From positions 3,720,001-3,784,000 of the forward strand of contig NC_091048.1 of assembly GCF_963966145.1 (NCBI RefSeq): a stretch of 64,000 nucleotides of DNA. The letters are read 5' to 3'. The stretch is from Tenebrio molitor. Its lineage: Eukaryota > Arthropoda > Insecta > Coleoptera > Tenebrionidae. Positions 10,217-21,219 of the stretch are shown one piece after another (within the stretch, counting starts at the first letter, position 1; the number at the start of each line of letters is the position of its first letter). A program made the translations under genes and the position numbers. The notes under the pieces are model-generated. The model did not search any database and was not told where the DNA came from. It was given only the letters and a program-made list of their open reading frames with translations.

Positions 10217-11998
10217 TTTCCCCAAGATGAAGCTCACTCCAACCACGCAATCTGATCAGTGATCTGACTTGTAAATCTGCGACAGTGATTCATACTTCGC
10301 ATAACGTCAACAGTCTTCATCTCGTATTTCACGAAACTGGAATCACCTTACGAAACCGTGGTGATGGCGCCACTCCTTATACTGATTCACTTTTTAATTG
10401 CTGAGTATTTACGTTTGAATCATTTGCTTTACATATTTTATCGACCTGTCTGATGCCAAAGTCTAACTTCAAAACCATAAATAATGTTAATTCTCTGTTT
10501 GTTTTTTAAAACGTAACCAGAATCTTTACATAAGACTCGAATAAAACGGTTTTTGTTGGGGACACGTTTACAAATCTTTCAAATACGGCAAGATTTGAAA
10601 ACTTTTCAGAAACAGTTATAGTGTCACTATAACATCTTAATTCCTCGACATGATCATGTCAAGCTTTCCTTAATATTATCTTTTACCAAATTGTGTGGTG
10701 ATAATTCTCAAAATAAAAATCTGAAATAAATCAGCAATAAATTAGCAATTTATTAAAACAAATTGTCTGAAAAAAATGGTCTTTAATGCTCCACAGATAG
10801 GTTAAAAATGTTTGACCTTGAATACGTGAATAATAATCTTTTTGGCATAGTTTAAAGGAACTCTGCTACTACTGCTAACATTTTAGAGAACAATGAGTTT
10901 TTTGCAAAATGTGAAAATAAGTCGTTGCATAGTTGGCTTGTTGGGAGTTTTCTCGACCAGATCTTGTTGTACAGATTGTAGATGTTCTCCGCTTTGGTTT
11001 AATTTACGTTACTTAAGTACATCTACTAAGCGCGATCCACCCCATCTCTCCCAACAACAACAAAGAGATTAAGCCAGCTTAAATGAAGTCCTGGTCGGCG
11101 TTCGTCGGTTGAACATCATTAAGAATTGAAGTAAACGATCCTTCCTACGAGTGCGGTACCGTAATGCGTCCATATCTTAAGAAATTTAAATCCGTCGCGC
11201 AATCAAATATCATAACATAATATTAATAAATGTAGCTGGTTCGATTTTTCCAGCCGTCTAACGGCCTTAATACGGCCGGATCGCTGTAAAATCCTGCGAT
11301 GGGACCGAATATGACTTAATAAACCCCCGATATTATTTTTATTTTGCACATTGACGTCCGATTGCGGCATGCTGCGGCAATAACACGTGATCATCAAGTC
11401 TCTTCGCCGGCACTTGTCAACATCTCTGGCCGATATTTGCATGATGGCGCAGTAAAATGGTCGATGTAGTCGTCCGTACGCCGCCCGACGTTTTTATTAC
11501 CCACTAAATATAATGGCAGTCGTATTTGCTCTGTATGTATATGACGTTTACACGCCACGCATCTGATGGCAGTTCTTCTCTTTGCCTTCGAGCCATTCCG
11601 TTCGCAAACACCGGCAGAGGAGCGAACGCTCGCCCTAAGTGAAACTTTCCTAATGAAACACACTCGTGCGTGCGACTCTCTTGGTTCAGTAGAAGGGTAA
11701 ATGGGTGATATATTTGTGTTTCTACATCGACGGCTGTCCATTCAACTGTATCAAAAACATCGTGATTCATCAATAAATGCTGCGACAGAGAAATACCGTT
11801 GAAGTAAACACGGTCATGGTTTTAAAACTTTTTTACAATCAATGTAGCTAGATTTATTCTTCTTTGCCAATGGCTCGCAGAAGCGGAAGATCTGTACTCA
11901 TAAACATTTTTACTACCTATTGTGATTGCTTTCAATCAATAAACAAACACGAAGATCTATATTCAATTCATCTCAACCGTTCCGTTCCTTTACTTATT
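10217..11998. other. No supported gene; GC-richer island at the right
   Basis: Unique DNA, more GC-rich at about 11.0-11.8 kb. Three minus-strand open frames there (11203-11442, 11394-11741, 11504-11773) overlap in different frames and resemble no family I know. I treat them as chance frames in a GC-richer, possibly conserved non-coding block. Confidence 0.4.
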
Positions 11999-12018
11999 TT
12001 GATCTGATGAAACAAAGT

Positions 12019-12335
12019 AGGTCCTATTACTGTGCCGTGAGGAACACCACGAACTGAGAAATTTCCTTCATTTGTTTCCTTTTGTTCGTTGGTGGTGTCA
12101 TACGCGACTTAACAAACAATTTGATGGCAGATTACCAATATCTACATAACAGACAAACCACGAATTGTTTCATAATTAGGATTATGGTTTCCGTTTCTTC
12201 AGAGCATAGTAAATTGTTCCAACAGATTTAGTGGTGATCGTTAATACCTACTGTGGACATAAAATAGGTCCTGATGGTGCGCTTTGGGGGGACAGAGTGA
12301 CAAAAAATAGGTCCTGATGGTGCGCTTTGGGAGAC
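12019..12335 (-). repeat. Permuted reverse-transcriptase fragments, copies 2-4
   Basis: The minus strand of 12141-12019 reads DIGNLPSNCLLSRV, then YDTTNEQKETNEG, then GVPHGTVIGPTLF, nearly continuous. The LP and DDTT motifs again precede the GVPQG motif. At 12262-12295 and 12305-12335 are two adjacent copies of GGTCCTGATGGTGCGCTTTG, which reads as a degraded GVPQG-GPIL block on the minus strand. The second copy lies about 43 bp after the first. Direct local duplication of this short segment supports a tandem-repeat mode of spread. Confidence 0.6.
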
Positions 12336-13015
12336 AGACTGACAAGAACTTTTGATAAAGCTGTACGAGTATGTTATAGTGCAGAACCAAATTAGAATGT
12401 TTCAATTGCACAGATTTATTCTACCTTGTCACATCTTGGTAGTTAGTTAATTGACGCAAAAAGGGTAATCATTTCTTGTCATCTAAGACAGTACGAGTAG
12501 TTAGTCGCGTGTTGGTGACTTGAGAGCGGTCTCATAGAAATAACTGAAATTTTTTCAAGTACATTAAGTACAGTCTTCTTTTCACAGAGGAATTGCCTAG
12601 CTGATGAGCTAATTTATATAATGTTTTCTTGTCAAATGGTAGAATGCGGGCGAAATTAGAATTCCAGATTGTTGCGTTATTGTTTTTGTTTATGCGATAA
12701 TTACACTTATTACTGTCACACCGATCGATCGTACTGCAACTTATTATTAACTAGTAACGAAACGTAAACAAGCAAAAATTGATACCTGTAAGGATAGAGT
12801 TCAAAGGAAAATATAAATAAATCTGTACGGTCTTGTTAAAATAAAAAAAAAAAAATGACTTATGAAGGTTTTTTTTTAAATAAAACTTCACAGGTTTGTT
12901 TAGGCATTAGTGTTCTTTGAACTCACAATTTCATTTTTTTACGATTCCAAAGTATTGAAAACAGGAAGCTATCTAAAAACATCAAAATACTGAGTACGGG
13001 AGCAAAAGGTTTGTA

Positions 13016-13478
13016 CAGGGTGAGCGAAACTCGATGTCGCAGCTCGATTCATCGAATTTTTTTTCCCAGAAATATACCTATATTTTGGCATATTTAAAAA
13101 GAACTAATTTTTCTGAACAAATTTTGTAGAGAAAAAAAATTTGCTATTTTTTTCCGTTAAAAAATTATAAGCAAATTTGTAAAAAAAAGTATTATCAAAA
13201 ATTCGCAATCGTCACGATTTAAACAAGATAGCAAATTTTTTTCTTTACAAAATTTGTTCATAAAAATTAGATCTTTTTAAATATGCCAAAATATAGGTAT
13301 GTTTCTGGGGAAAAAAATTCGATGACGTCATTACTTCAGTTTCCAAATATGGAAAAATATGCAAATTTTGTTTAAAATGGAGCTTACTCAATCCCATTTA
13401 AGAACCTCTTTTTAGATTTTTCCTATCCTCTTTAATTGTCTTTTAATAGAGCTGAAACATCGAGTTTCGCTCACTTTG
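13016..13478. mobile_element. CAGGGTGAGCGAAACTCG palindromic MITE, copy 1
   Basis: Ends are CAGGGTGAGCGAAACTCGAT and, read inward from the right, CAAAGTGAGCGAAACTCGAT, both flanked by TA. The internal 300 bases form a further long palindrome containing CCAGAAATATACCTATATTT and its complement. A second copy in opposite orientation is at 41009-41478. No coding capacity. Confidence 0.85.
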
Positions 13479-13593
13479 TACAAAAAAAATATATAAAATG
13501 ATATAAATTTTCTAGTACTTATCTACAGAATACTTACGAATATATCTGTTAACATTTCAAAAACAATTTTACAACTTTGGAACTGTTTAACTT

Positions 13594-13634
13594 TCATAAT
13601 TGTTGCTTCATCTTGCTCATTGGTGGTGTCTTAA
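13594..13634 (-). repeat. Isolated DDTT segment of the reverse-transcriptase repeat
   Basis: The minus strand reads DTTNEQDEATIMKVK. This matches the DTTNEQKET block of the other permuted copies. No GVPQG part is visible nearby, so this is a broken unit. Confidence 0.45.
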
Positions 13635-14019
13635 AAGTATTGGATGTTCAAATGAAATCCTGGACTGGGTAGGCGTTGGAAACCGTCAGTTATTTTGTTT
13701 TTTAACGTGTAGATTGACAGTTGTAATTAGAACATGTTGACAGCGAATCTAAAATTTCTAAACAAAAAAATCTTTCAGTTTTTTTTTCTTTCTCTGCAAT
13801 GTTTTACATTAAAAATAGAATAACTAACGATTCCTATTCTCGAGGCAAATATCTAAGGGCACTCTTTGCTGAAAACAAACATGTTCAATGTCATTCGTGT
13901 CAAATGGCGGGAAATTCAAGCTTTACACTGTTCCAAATGGTTTACTTTCTTCAACGCTTACTCAGCCCAGGTTTCCATTTGAACGCATGATATAATAAGT
14001 ACGTTTGAAAAATGTGGCG

Positions 14020-14245
14020 GTAGATCGTTAATATCGATTATGAAAATAAAATAGGTCTGAATAACACTGCTCTGGGGAACACCGGCACCGTTTAACTTCC
14101 ATGTTTATTGTGGTTTTCTTTGTACAGGGTGGTGTCATACGTGTAACGTGTAATAAATGGGTGTAGCAAATGTGGTGAGAGATCATTAACGTCTATAGCG
14201 GAAATAAAATAGATTCCAATATTATGTCCTGAGGAATACCATGCC
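14020..14245 (-). repeat. Two head-to-tail reverse-transcriptase units, copies 5-6
   Basis: Reading the minus strand from 14245 gives GIPQDIILESILF, then VNDLSPHLLH, then YDTTLYKENHNK. About 45 bases later the next unit starts with GVPQSSVIQ and a diverged INDLPPHF. The two GVPQ blocks are about 150 bp apart, so this is a direct tandem duplication of a single segment running from GVPQG to just past ADDTT. Stops and frame changes rule out function. Confidence 0.7.
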
Positions 14246-14759
14246 ATGACATTAATTAAAAGTGTGAGTCATTACTTGGTCAAAAATTTAGTACCATTGG
14301 AGGCATCATGTTGAAATTAAAGTATCTACAACAGTATCAGAATCAGAAAAAGTTTTTTAATTCTTTCGACAGAGCGCACAACACATTGAATCTGTCTTGT
14401 CACATCTTAAATTTTTAAGAGCAAACCACAAGAATATTTTTATCTAAAGGTACACTTGGTGGTTCGTTCATTGATACAGAAATCACAAATCTTCGACTTT
14501 ATGGTCGACATTTTCAATGTTATACAGATCTCCAGATCTTTTCGGAAGCTTGTTTTGCAGCGCTTGCTTCGTCTGCAATGTCCGGCGGCGTATCAGTCAT
14601 CGCTTCGTCAATTTCACTGTCGCTATGGACTCCCTCAACGTTCATTTTCTTACTTTTTCGCCAAATAACCAGTACCAGAAGTAAACGATACAACATTTGC
14701 AAATAAAACGATTTGGTTAGGTAAATTTAACTGTCAAATATTCGTTGATTTTCAGTCGG

Positions 14760-14945
14760 TTTACTCGGTTTTGTCGGTTTCGTTGTTAACTTACTAAATA
14801 GACCAACAGATGGCGCCACGGTCCATGCCTTGAAAAGTGCGTCCGAAAAAATGCGTACGAAAAAGTGCATCCGAAAAAGAGTTACTTCTTGTCCTCATGG
14901 GAGTACGTAAAAATTACCTTTTTCATTAAGGGTGCCTAAAAAATC
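14760..14945. repeat. Repeat shared with 29130-29275 in inverted orientation
   Basis: The block contains TTGTCGGTTTCGTTGTTAAC, CAACAGATGGCGCCA, AAAAAGAGTTACTTCTTG-like sequence and CATTAAGGGTGCCTAAA. The complement of each appears in order at 29130-29275. It also contains several GCGTCCGAAAAA-type short repeats. The family is not recognised; presumably a dispersed transposon fragment. Confidence 0.6.
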
Positions 14946-14999
14946 TATTTTGATATGATTGCACTCTTTAACTTGGACAAATGTTGCTTTCTTGTGTTC

Positions 15000-15190
15000 A
15001 ATGGTAGTGTTATAAGTATCGAGTCTAATAACCGAGTAGGACAAATATGGTGGTAGACCATTAGTACTTATTACTAGAATAGAATAGGTCCTAATAGTGT
15101 ACCCTGAGGAACACCGTGAAATCCAATTGGCAGCATAATAATTGTGGTTTTACTTTTTTGTGTAGTGATGATGTCATAGGGGTAAAATTA
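15000..15190 (-). repeat. Best-preserved permuted reverse-transcriptase unit, copy 7
   Basis: The minus strand from 15190 reads in one open frame YDIITTQKSKTTIIM, LPIGFH and GVPQGTLLGPILF. After a short frame break it continues NGLPPYLSYSVIR, then DTYNTTIEHKKAT. One full period from DDTT to DDTT is thus about 180 bp. The GVPQG and LGP-LF residues (template/primer-contacting segment) and LPP are intact, while the catalytic ADD has decayed to YD/TY. The uninterrupted link from the DDTT-like block into GVPQG shows that the junction is part of the repeat itself. Confidence 0.75.
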
Positions 15191-15199
15191 AATAAATAA

Positions 15200-17210
15200 A
15201 AAATCCAACAACAGTATCTCTTGCTTCTTTATAATAGTAATTTTTAATTTCATTGGAATTTTCTAAAAAATCATTTTAATTATTTTTTTAACAATTTGAT
15301 TGAATCACTTAGATATTTATAATGGCTTTGTGCAAGTGCCCATAAATTGTTATTATTTAGTTAAACTGCAGAGACGATAATTTTGGGCCAGGAGTAAATA
15401 TAGCTTGATACAGAACGTCATAAAGATTATATTAAACCACTTTAGAGCTTGCCGGTCCTACATGCTGTGCACTTACCTCGTCCGTGCAACATCATTATTA
15501 TCCAAGAACAAAGTACTGACTAATTTATGAAAATGAAATCATATTTTCATCGATAAAGCCACCAGAATCTTAGATCTCGGGCATTTCGCTGTTACGCGGC
15601 GTCGGTGCGGTGGTCGAGCTTTGCATTAATGAGATTGTTGTTCCCATAGCCTATCTCTGATCGAGATCTCATCAGCTGTCTCATTGCAGAGAAGTGAATT
15701 AATCTTATCCATGCATGCGCACATACACGAATTAATGCCAAAGCGAACTCGCCGAAGGACGTATCAATCGGCGACTCCTCTATCACTCGATCGTCGAACC
15801 GATATCGCTCGAACGCCGCAACTAAAAATCAACCGATTCCGGTCACGTATCGACTTGTAACACCTTCTTACATAAAATATTCATATAATGTCGCGAATCA
15901 GGGAAACGGCCGCTCGTAATGAAATTGAAATCGTAATTGGCGGTACGTGTTGGCGTGATTGTGCGGCGGAATAAAATGTGGCGGTTGCGTCACGTAAAAA
16001 GCGGATTCCGTTGTATAATAATAATTTTCGTTTATGAATGTAAATGATTCCGTACAGTCAATTAGCGGTTAATGGCTCGGGTGTCCACCGTGTGCAATTA
16101 GAGGACGTGTAACGAAGGCAGCAAGACCAAAACGAACGTATCCTCAGGAAACTGACGGTTAGAAGGAGCTTTTTTGTAATAAACGCGCCCGGCACGCTAC
16201 ACTTCTAGGACAAAGCGTCGCACTCATGCAAACTCTTTTGTGAGCTTCGTCATTTCAACTAGCCTTCAAGGGGAAATGCGTTTTTTGCCCGATCGACAGT
16301 GGCGGCACACTTCTTGTACGTCGAAATAAAAACGACCAAAAAAGTGGATCGTCGGCGTGTCAGACCGCTCGGCTGAAATTTCACGACGTTATACGACCAG
16401 GAGGTATCAAATCTTTGCATTTCTGCAATATTATTTTTCGTGTCAGCTGGAATCCTATAATAATATGACAGTTATTTTAACCACTTCCCTGTCAGCGTTG
16501 TTTTCTTAAAGAAAATGTTGTTGGGTTAAAAAAACTGGGGAATATTTGTTTTGTAACAATTGGTTTATTAAGCACGTTGCCATCAATATTATTTTTATTT
16601 ATTTTCCGCTAAGAGGCTAGAGTACACTCGGCTCAGTTACGAGGTGGTTAAAAACGAAACTGTATTAAAGACTTGCAAAACAAGTCTAAAAGTAAAAATG
16701 TATCAACAATTATTCACTGTCAAGACTAGTTGTCATGAAAAATTAAAGTCGACTCGTAGAGGACAGATCTGGCCCTATTTTACTTCGTATGGCCTAATCT
16801 ACGAGGCAATTTTTGTTTTTCAGAAGCTTCCACTCTTTAATTTTTTCATTTTTTAATAACAAGTACGCCTTGAGTTCTTAGGTTAATTTCATATTTTCAA
16901 CAGGTCCGAAATTTCTGACATTTTTCTCATTTTAACATTTTTTAGTTGAAAATGGTAGGTAATTTAGTTTTAGAACATCATTCTTTTCCACAGCTGTGGT
17001 CACTTAATGTCAGTTATTAAATAAATTTGCACCATCGGCACAGGTTGACTAATAAAATAAAAGAAAACACTTTTGGGATATTCTAAATTCTAATGCTGTG
17101 CTGTCATTGAAAATAATGTATAAACCTAACGCATAACCCTTTCTTTATAACTTTTCTTTTTTTATTTAAGCAATTGAAAATATTTGCAAAGTACAAAGTA
17201 TTTTGGTAAT
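15200..17210. other. No supported gene; GC-richer island 15.6-16.4 kb
   Basis: AT-rich DNA on both sides of a unique GC-richer block at about 15570-16400. Only short unrecognisable frames occur. It may hold regulatory or conserved non-coding DNA, but no site can be named with confidence. Confidence 0.4.
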
Positions 17211-17338
17211 TATACAGTGTGAACATAAAGTCTGGAACAAAATTCATAATAACGTTATGCGATGTTTTTAAGAAAATCGCTCGGACGGGTCGATTTTATT
17301 TCGAAAAATGCCATCCTGTGACGTGTAATTTGTTTAAG

Positions 17339-17369
17339 TGACGTCATCAGTTTTTGCGCAATGACGTCA
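17339..17369. promoter_or_regulatory. Two perfect CRE palindromes (TGACGTCA) in the foldback left arm
   Basis: TGACGTCA occurs at 17339-17346 and 17362-17369. This is the consensus binding site of CREB/ATF-type bZIP factors. The mirror pair in the right arm is at 17930-17937 and 17953-17960. The sites are seen directly; occupancy is unknown, and they may simply be element sequence. Confidence 0.4.
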
Positions 17370-17929
17370 CCATCAATTTTTTTAAGTGACAACCCCCATG
17401 TTTTTCTTCTATTTTTGATAGACCTTCCTACTACCTAAACGATGAATGAAAAAAATTGGTACCTTACATAACAATTTTTTTGAGAAAATGGCAAATTTTA
17501 CTTCAAAAATTTAATTTAATTTTTAATGTAAAAATTTTGATTGATCTCAAATAAATTCAAACAAAAATCTAAAGTTAACAATAAAATTTAACGCAAATGT
17601 TGAAATTAATCCCCGCCAACTATTTGGCACTTACCGACACTTTGTACACTGCGCTCAATAATGTCAGGGTTTTTCGTTCCATTTCAGCGCGAATTTTCTG
17701 ACGTACCTAAATCTTCTAAATTGTTGTCTATTAAAATAAATCTGCTATTTTAAATAATCCCAATAAAAAAAATTACATTAAAAATTAAATTAAATTTTTA
17801 AAATAAAAATTGTTACTTTCTCAAAAAATTGTTATGTAAGGTACCTACCAATTTTTTTCATTCAACGTTTAGGTAGGTCTATCAAAAAAGAAGAAAAAAG
17901 TAGGTGTTGTTATTTAAAAAAATTGGTGA

Positions 17930-17960
17930 TGACGTCATTGCGGAAAAACCAGTGACGTCA
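17930..17960. promoter_or_regulatory. Two perfect CRE palindromes in the foldback right arm
   Basis: TGACGTCA at 17930-17937 and 17953-17960, the inverted-repeat partners of the left-arm pair with the same 23-base spacing. Confidence 0.4.
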
Positions 17961-18401
17961 TCTAAACAAAATGTACGTCACAGGATGGCATTTTTCAAAA
18001 TAAAATCGACCTGTCCGAGCGATTTTCTAAAAAACATCACATCACGCTACTATGAATTTTGTTCCAAACTTTGTGTTCACATTGTACAACGAATCGACAA
18101 TTTTCCCCAATTTTGCTTTAAATTTTAGTTTTATAAATAATATGATGAAGATTCAAGATTGAATTTGTGGAATTATTATCCTCTGCAATTAAATAAATAA
18201 TACATATTTTTTTAAACATTATTCTCCCTAGAAAACAATTTATTACAACAAAATTTTATTTGATTCAGTTTCGATGAATAATAACAATTTTCAGATGATT
18301 GTAACATTGCACTAACCGATATAAACTAATTTTCATTTAGATTTATTTAACGGTATCACATTAGATATTGGTCTAACTGTGAACTATTCTTTTAATATAC
18401 A

Positions 18402-18715
18402 GTGTGGCAACTACTTATGGAATAAATTCAGTAATTTCAAAACGAATGATATTTTTGCAAAACGCTAAAAAGGTGAACTTTTGTTTTAAAGTGCTCTGGT
18501 TTTAAATTACTGCACCTTTTTGTGACGTCATCTCCTTCAGAGCTGTCACGTCATACGCAATTTTAATATAAATATAATTATACAGGGTGTAACAGAAAAA
18601 AGTGCATTTATTTTAACTGGTAATAGTGCAACTTTTCTAAATAAAGTTTCTTGGAATTTGCACCTTTATTTTGACGTGCCGTTCACGTTGAATGCAATTT
18701 TATAAATCTGAAAAC
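18402..18715. repeat. Two tandem partial MITE copies
   Basis: One unit starts ACAGTGTGGCAACTACTTAT at about 18402 and a second starts ACAGGGTGTAACAG at about 18583. Both contain a GCACCTTT block, a GACGTCA or GACGTG block and a final GCAATTTTA block in the same order. Opposite ends are not found, so these look like direct, truncated copies. A perfect TGACGTCA is at 18533-18540. The first unit also resembles 44428-44470 (ATGGAATAAATTC). Confidence 0.45.
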
Positions 18716-19060
18716 TTTTTTAAACAGAAATCGTAAAAACTGAATGTTTTTATTCCCTTCGTATTGCATTTGATGAATAAAATGGTTTCACTTTTGTTTG
18801 TTTTTTATTACTGCTGTTTTTCTTGATTTTTACTTTGATTATTTCCTTCATGTGTTTAGCAACCAATTGCGTGACAAATATTGACCAATCAAAACGAGAA
18901 AACAAAAAATAACCCGATAAAATTTCTCTAAAATGCAATAATCTGATAAAAAATGTCGGTACCAGATTTTTTTTTTAATTACTATTTTGAATAAAAAGGA
19001 TTGGAAATAATGCGTTTGGTTTCATTCTATTCAGGAAATAATCAGCCGTATACCCCTCGT

Positions 19061-19183
19061 GCAAAATTTTAATATCGGACTCGACTTCGTCTCGTGCTCT
19101 TATTTGCTAATAATTGGTCTTCTGACCTCATTTATGAATGTTTTCGTTCATTAGCAAAAAAATTTCGGATAAAAAATTTTGCA
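19061..19183. repeat. Imperfect hairpin repeat
   Basis: GCAAAATTTTAATATCGGA at the left is mirrored by TTCGGATAAAAAATTTTGC at the right, with TTGCTAATAATTGG and TTCATTAGCAA nearer the centre. Similar self-complementary pieces occur at 44938-45100 and 49647-49775. No function assigned. Confidence 0.45.
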
Positions 19184-19362
19184 CTTGGGATATAAATATG
19201 TGAAAATAATTTTAAATAAACACCCGATATTAATTTTTTGGTCCTCTTTAGAATTATTTTTAACTCTCTTCATATTCATCTCTATCATCACCCTCGATCG
19301 TATTCATTTACCTTCGATATCAATGGTTCATCATCTGGAAAACTAGTACTACGAAGTGCCCA

Positions 19363-19470
19363 TTAATTTTGAAAATAATCACTGGTAGCTAAATCTGGCG
19401 AATACAGAGGTTCTTTCAATATTTTGAAATCGTCCTTGAAAATGCAACTCTTGGAAGTGCAAAGCATATC
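19363..19470 (-). pseudogene. Tail of a mariner-type transposase
   Basis: The minus strand encodes KILKEPLYSPDLATSDYFQN followed by a stop. YSPDLAPSDYHLF is the signature around the third catalytic Asp of mariner (DD34D) transposases. The conserved Tyr, Ser, Pro and Asp are present. Nothing upstream within a few hundred bases aligns with the first two Asp motifs, so only a 3' scrap remains. Confidence 0.65.
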
Positions 19471-19621
19471 AGCGATTGCTGCTGGAAAGAAATTACATAT
19501 ATTGATTTTAGAATATTTTGAAAACTATGTTTTTAAACTTTTTTTCTAATCATAAGGTAGACCAAAGTGCGAGCAACTACTGGAATCATTTCCGGTTGGA
19601 TCGAGCAGAAAATTGATGGTC

Positions 19622-19864
19622 TCACCGTAGATTCCAAAGTATATAGACGAAGGAATGTCTACCTAATTTGGCTTGATAATCGGATGCAAATTGTTTTAAA
19701 TGAAACGAACACACCTTCCGACCTTGAAGACTAAACGCTTCGAAACGATAATCTGCAGATTTTTCCATAAGCTCCAGTGAAACGGTCACGTTCCAAAAGT
19801 GGAGCTCACGCATAGGTGGAGCTACCTCCGTCGGCATTACGAATTTCTTCATTTTATAGAGCAA
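19622..19864 (-). other. Unidentified 80-codon open frame
   Basis: The frame starts MLYKMKKFVMPTEV and contains MRELHFWNVTVSLELM and HLKQFASDYQAKLG. It has balanced amino-acid composition, unlike most frames here, but I recognise no domain. It lies 150 bp upstream, on the same strand, of the mariner tail. It could belong to that decayed element or be a host exon. Its end at TGA just after WNLR shows no evident donor. Confidence 0.2.
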
Positions 19865-20482
19865 TAAATCCTGCTTCGAACAATTACCTTAATGCTCGTC
19901 CGGACAGATAATACAACTAATAACGAAATAAAACCGCAGTGATAGTTGATCGGTAGGAACACAATGCATAATAAATAATGTGAATAATACGGCATTGTGT
20001 AAGTCGATCTTGGCCGAAAGGCCTAATCACTTTTAGAATAGAGTGGTCCGGTGGCGGTCATCGCGACAACAAATCCTCCATCTACATCTCAATATCGACG
20101 AGCGAGCTTTTTCAGGTGGTACGTGAAGAAATTAGTGCCCTCGCTACTGGTACAGTGGCGGACCGGCCAATTATCCCCTCAAATTTCGATGCTGCATTCC
20201 TCGACGCGAACAAAGAGTCCTCGCGTGATCGATCCACCCGTTTTGCCTGGGGTTGTCATTTTTTCAACGAATTCTTGCCACCGGAGAGACGGCAACGCGC
20301 GCGGTGCTGTACAGACAGCGCCATAGCATCCTCCTTACATCTCTCAGCTCTTGCGCTATTCTTGAACCGACAAAGTGCCAAAATGTAGACTCTTTGTGTT
20401 ACACAGATGTTGCAGTAATTTTGCACACCGAGCCTGTGGTGCATTTTTTTACAGTTCTGCACCTACTGTTTTCTCAAAATCA
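19865..20482. other. No supported gene; GC-richer island
   Basis: Overlapping open frames in all phases between 20051 and 20495 on both strands, none with a recognisable motif. Probably a GC-richer unique block rather than an exon. Confidence 0.35.
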
Positions 20483-20665
20483 TTGTAGGTCGTAAAATTT
20501 TATTGGATATTATGAGCGATTAACGGGCACAATGGTTGAGTTTGAAAAGTTGGGAAGCGGCGCGTGTCATTTGCCGTACAATACAAATCTGCAAAATGTA
20601 CAATACAACCCTGCTTAAAATATTACCTGCTAATGGTAAATACCGTAAAATTTTACGACCTACAA
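20483..20665. mobile_element. Short MITE with TTGTAGGTCGTAAAATTTTA ends
   Basis: The first 20 bases recur exactly, inverted, at the right end, giving perfect 20-bp terminal inverted repeats around a 140-bp unrelated centre. No coding capacity. Confidence 0.75.
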
Positions 20666-20756
20666 CCAAATTGACCAAACAGAACACACATTTTTTGGGT
20701 GACCGTGACGAAAAAGCTTTGGCAAGCACCAAACGCTCATAGCAACCTTCTGTTCC

Positions 20757-20955
20757 CCTCGGGTCTGTATGACCCGACGTGAAACAATCTCGGCAATAAT
20801 TTATTAGTTTTTTATTATATCCGCTTTATATTTTACGACTTTGTTTTCTTCGATATTATTTATCACATGCATGTAAAACATTCAAAACATTTATTTCCAT
20901 TTTTTTAAATACAATTTGTTACAAATCTATTCCTGGGGTCAATATGACCCGAACC
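20757..20955. repeat. Paired GGGTC...GACCC palindromes, possible piggyBac-like remnant
   Basis: CGGGTCTGTATGACCCG at about 20760 and GGGGTCAATATGACCCG at about 20936 are two near-identical short palindromes about 175 bp apart. Short GGGTC-type palindromes of this kind occur near the ends of some piggyBac-like elements, but no TTAA boundary is established. Confidence 0.3.
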
Positions 20956-21002
20956 TGTATTTTGTTACCTAGTGTCTAGTGCTTCTCGGTAGATTAGCAG
21001 AG

Positions 21003-21218
21003 TTAATTGTTAAATAGTGGGCCAAACGTTGGCCCCTGCGGGACGCCAGAAACGTGCAAAAAATAGAACACTCGTGCACCTCCGCATCGATGTCTCGAAG
21101 TGGATTTAATTGGGAAGAATATTTTATTAAGAAATATAAAACAGGAAAATATTTGATGAGATTTGTTATGGTAATCGGAGAAAATTAGATTTTCATTGAT
21201 GGGCCGGCACGCCGTCAC
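21003..21218 (-). pseudogene. Non-LTR reverse-transcriptase fragment
   Basis: The minus-strand frame ends FLHVSGVPQGPTFGPLFNN. SGVPQGxxLGPLLF is the signature of LINE-type reverse transcriptases. Upstream residues KSTSRHRCGGARVF occupy the place where the family has a short variable strand before the motif, so order and spacing are canonical here, unlike the permuted copies at 2.8 and 12-15 kb. The frame stops right after the motif and the palm Asp residues are absent. Confidence 0.65.
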
Positions 21219-21219
21219 A

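Larger units (their letters stand above)
17215..18084. mobile_element. 870-bp foldback MITE with about 300-bp arms
   Basis: Ends are CAGTGTGAACATAAAGTCTG and, read inward from the right, CAATGTGAACACAAAGTTTG, with TA on both sides. The arms stay alignable for about 300 bp, through TCGATTTTATTT, GCCATCCTGTGACGT, TGACGTCA pairs and TACCTTACATAACAATTTTT. There is no open transposase frame. Single-stranded, it would fold into a long hairpin. Confidence 0.85.

Noticed and set aside
11203..11773. Cluster of minus-strand frames of 79-115 codons
   Set aside because: They overlap in different frames, have no recognisable domain and no consistent splice sites.
20051..20495. Four overlapping frames of 68-91 codons
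   Set aside because: Different frames and strands over the same DNA, none recognisable.
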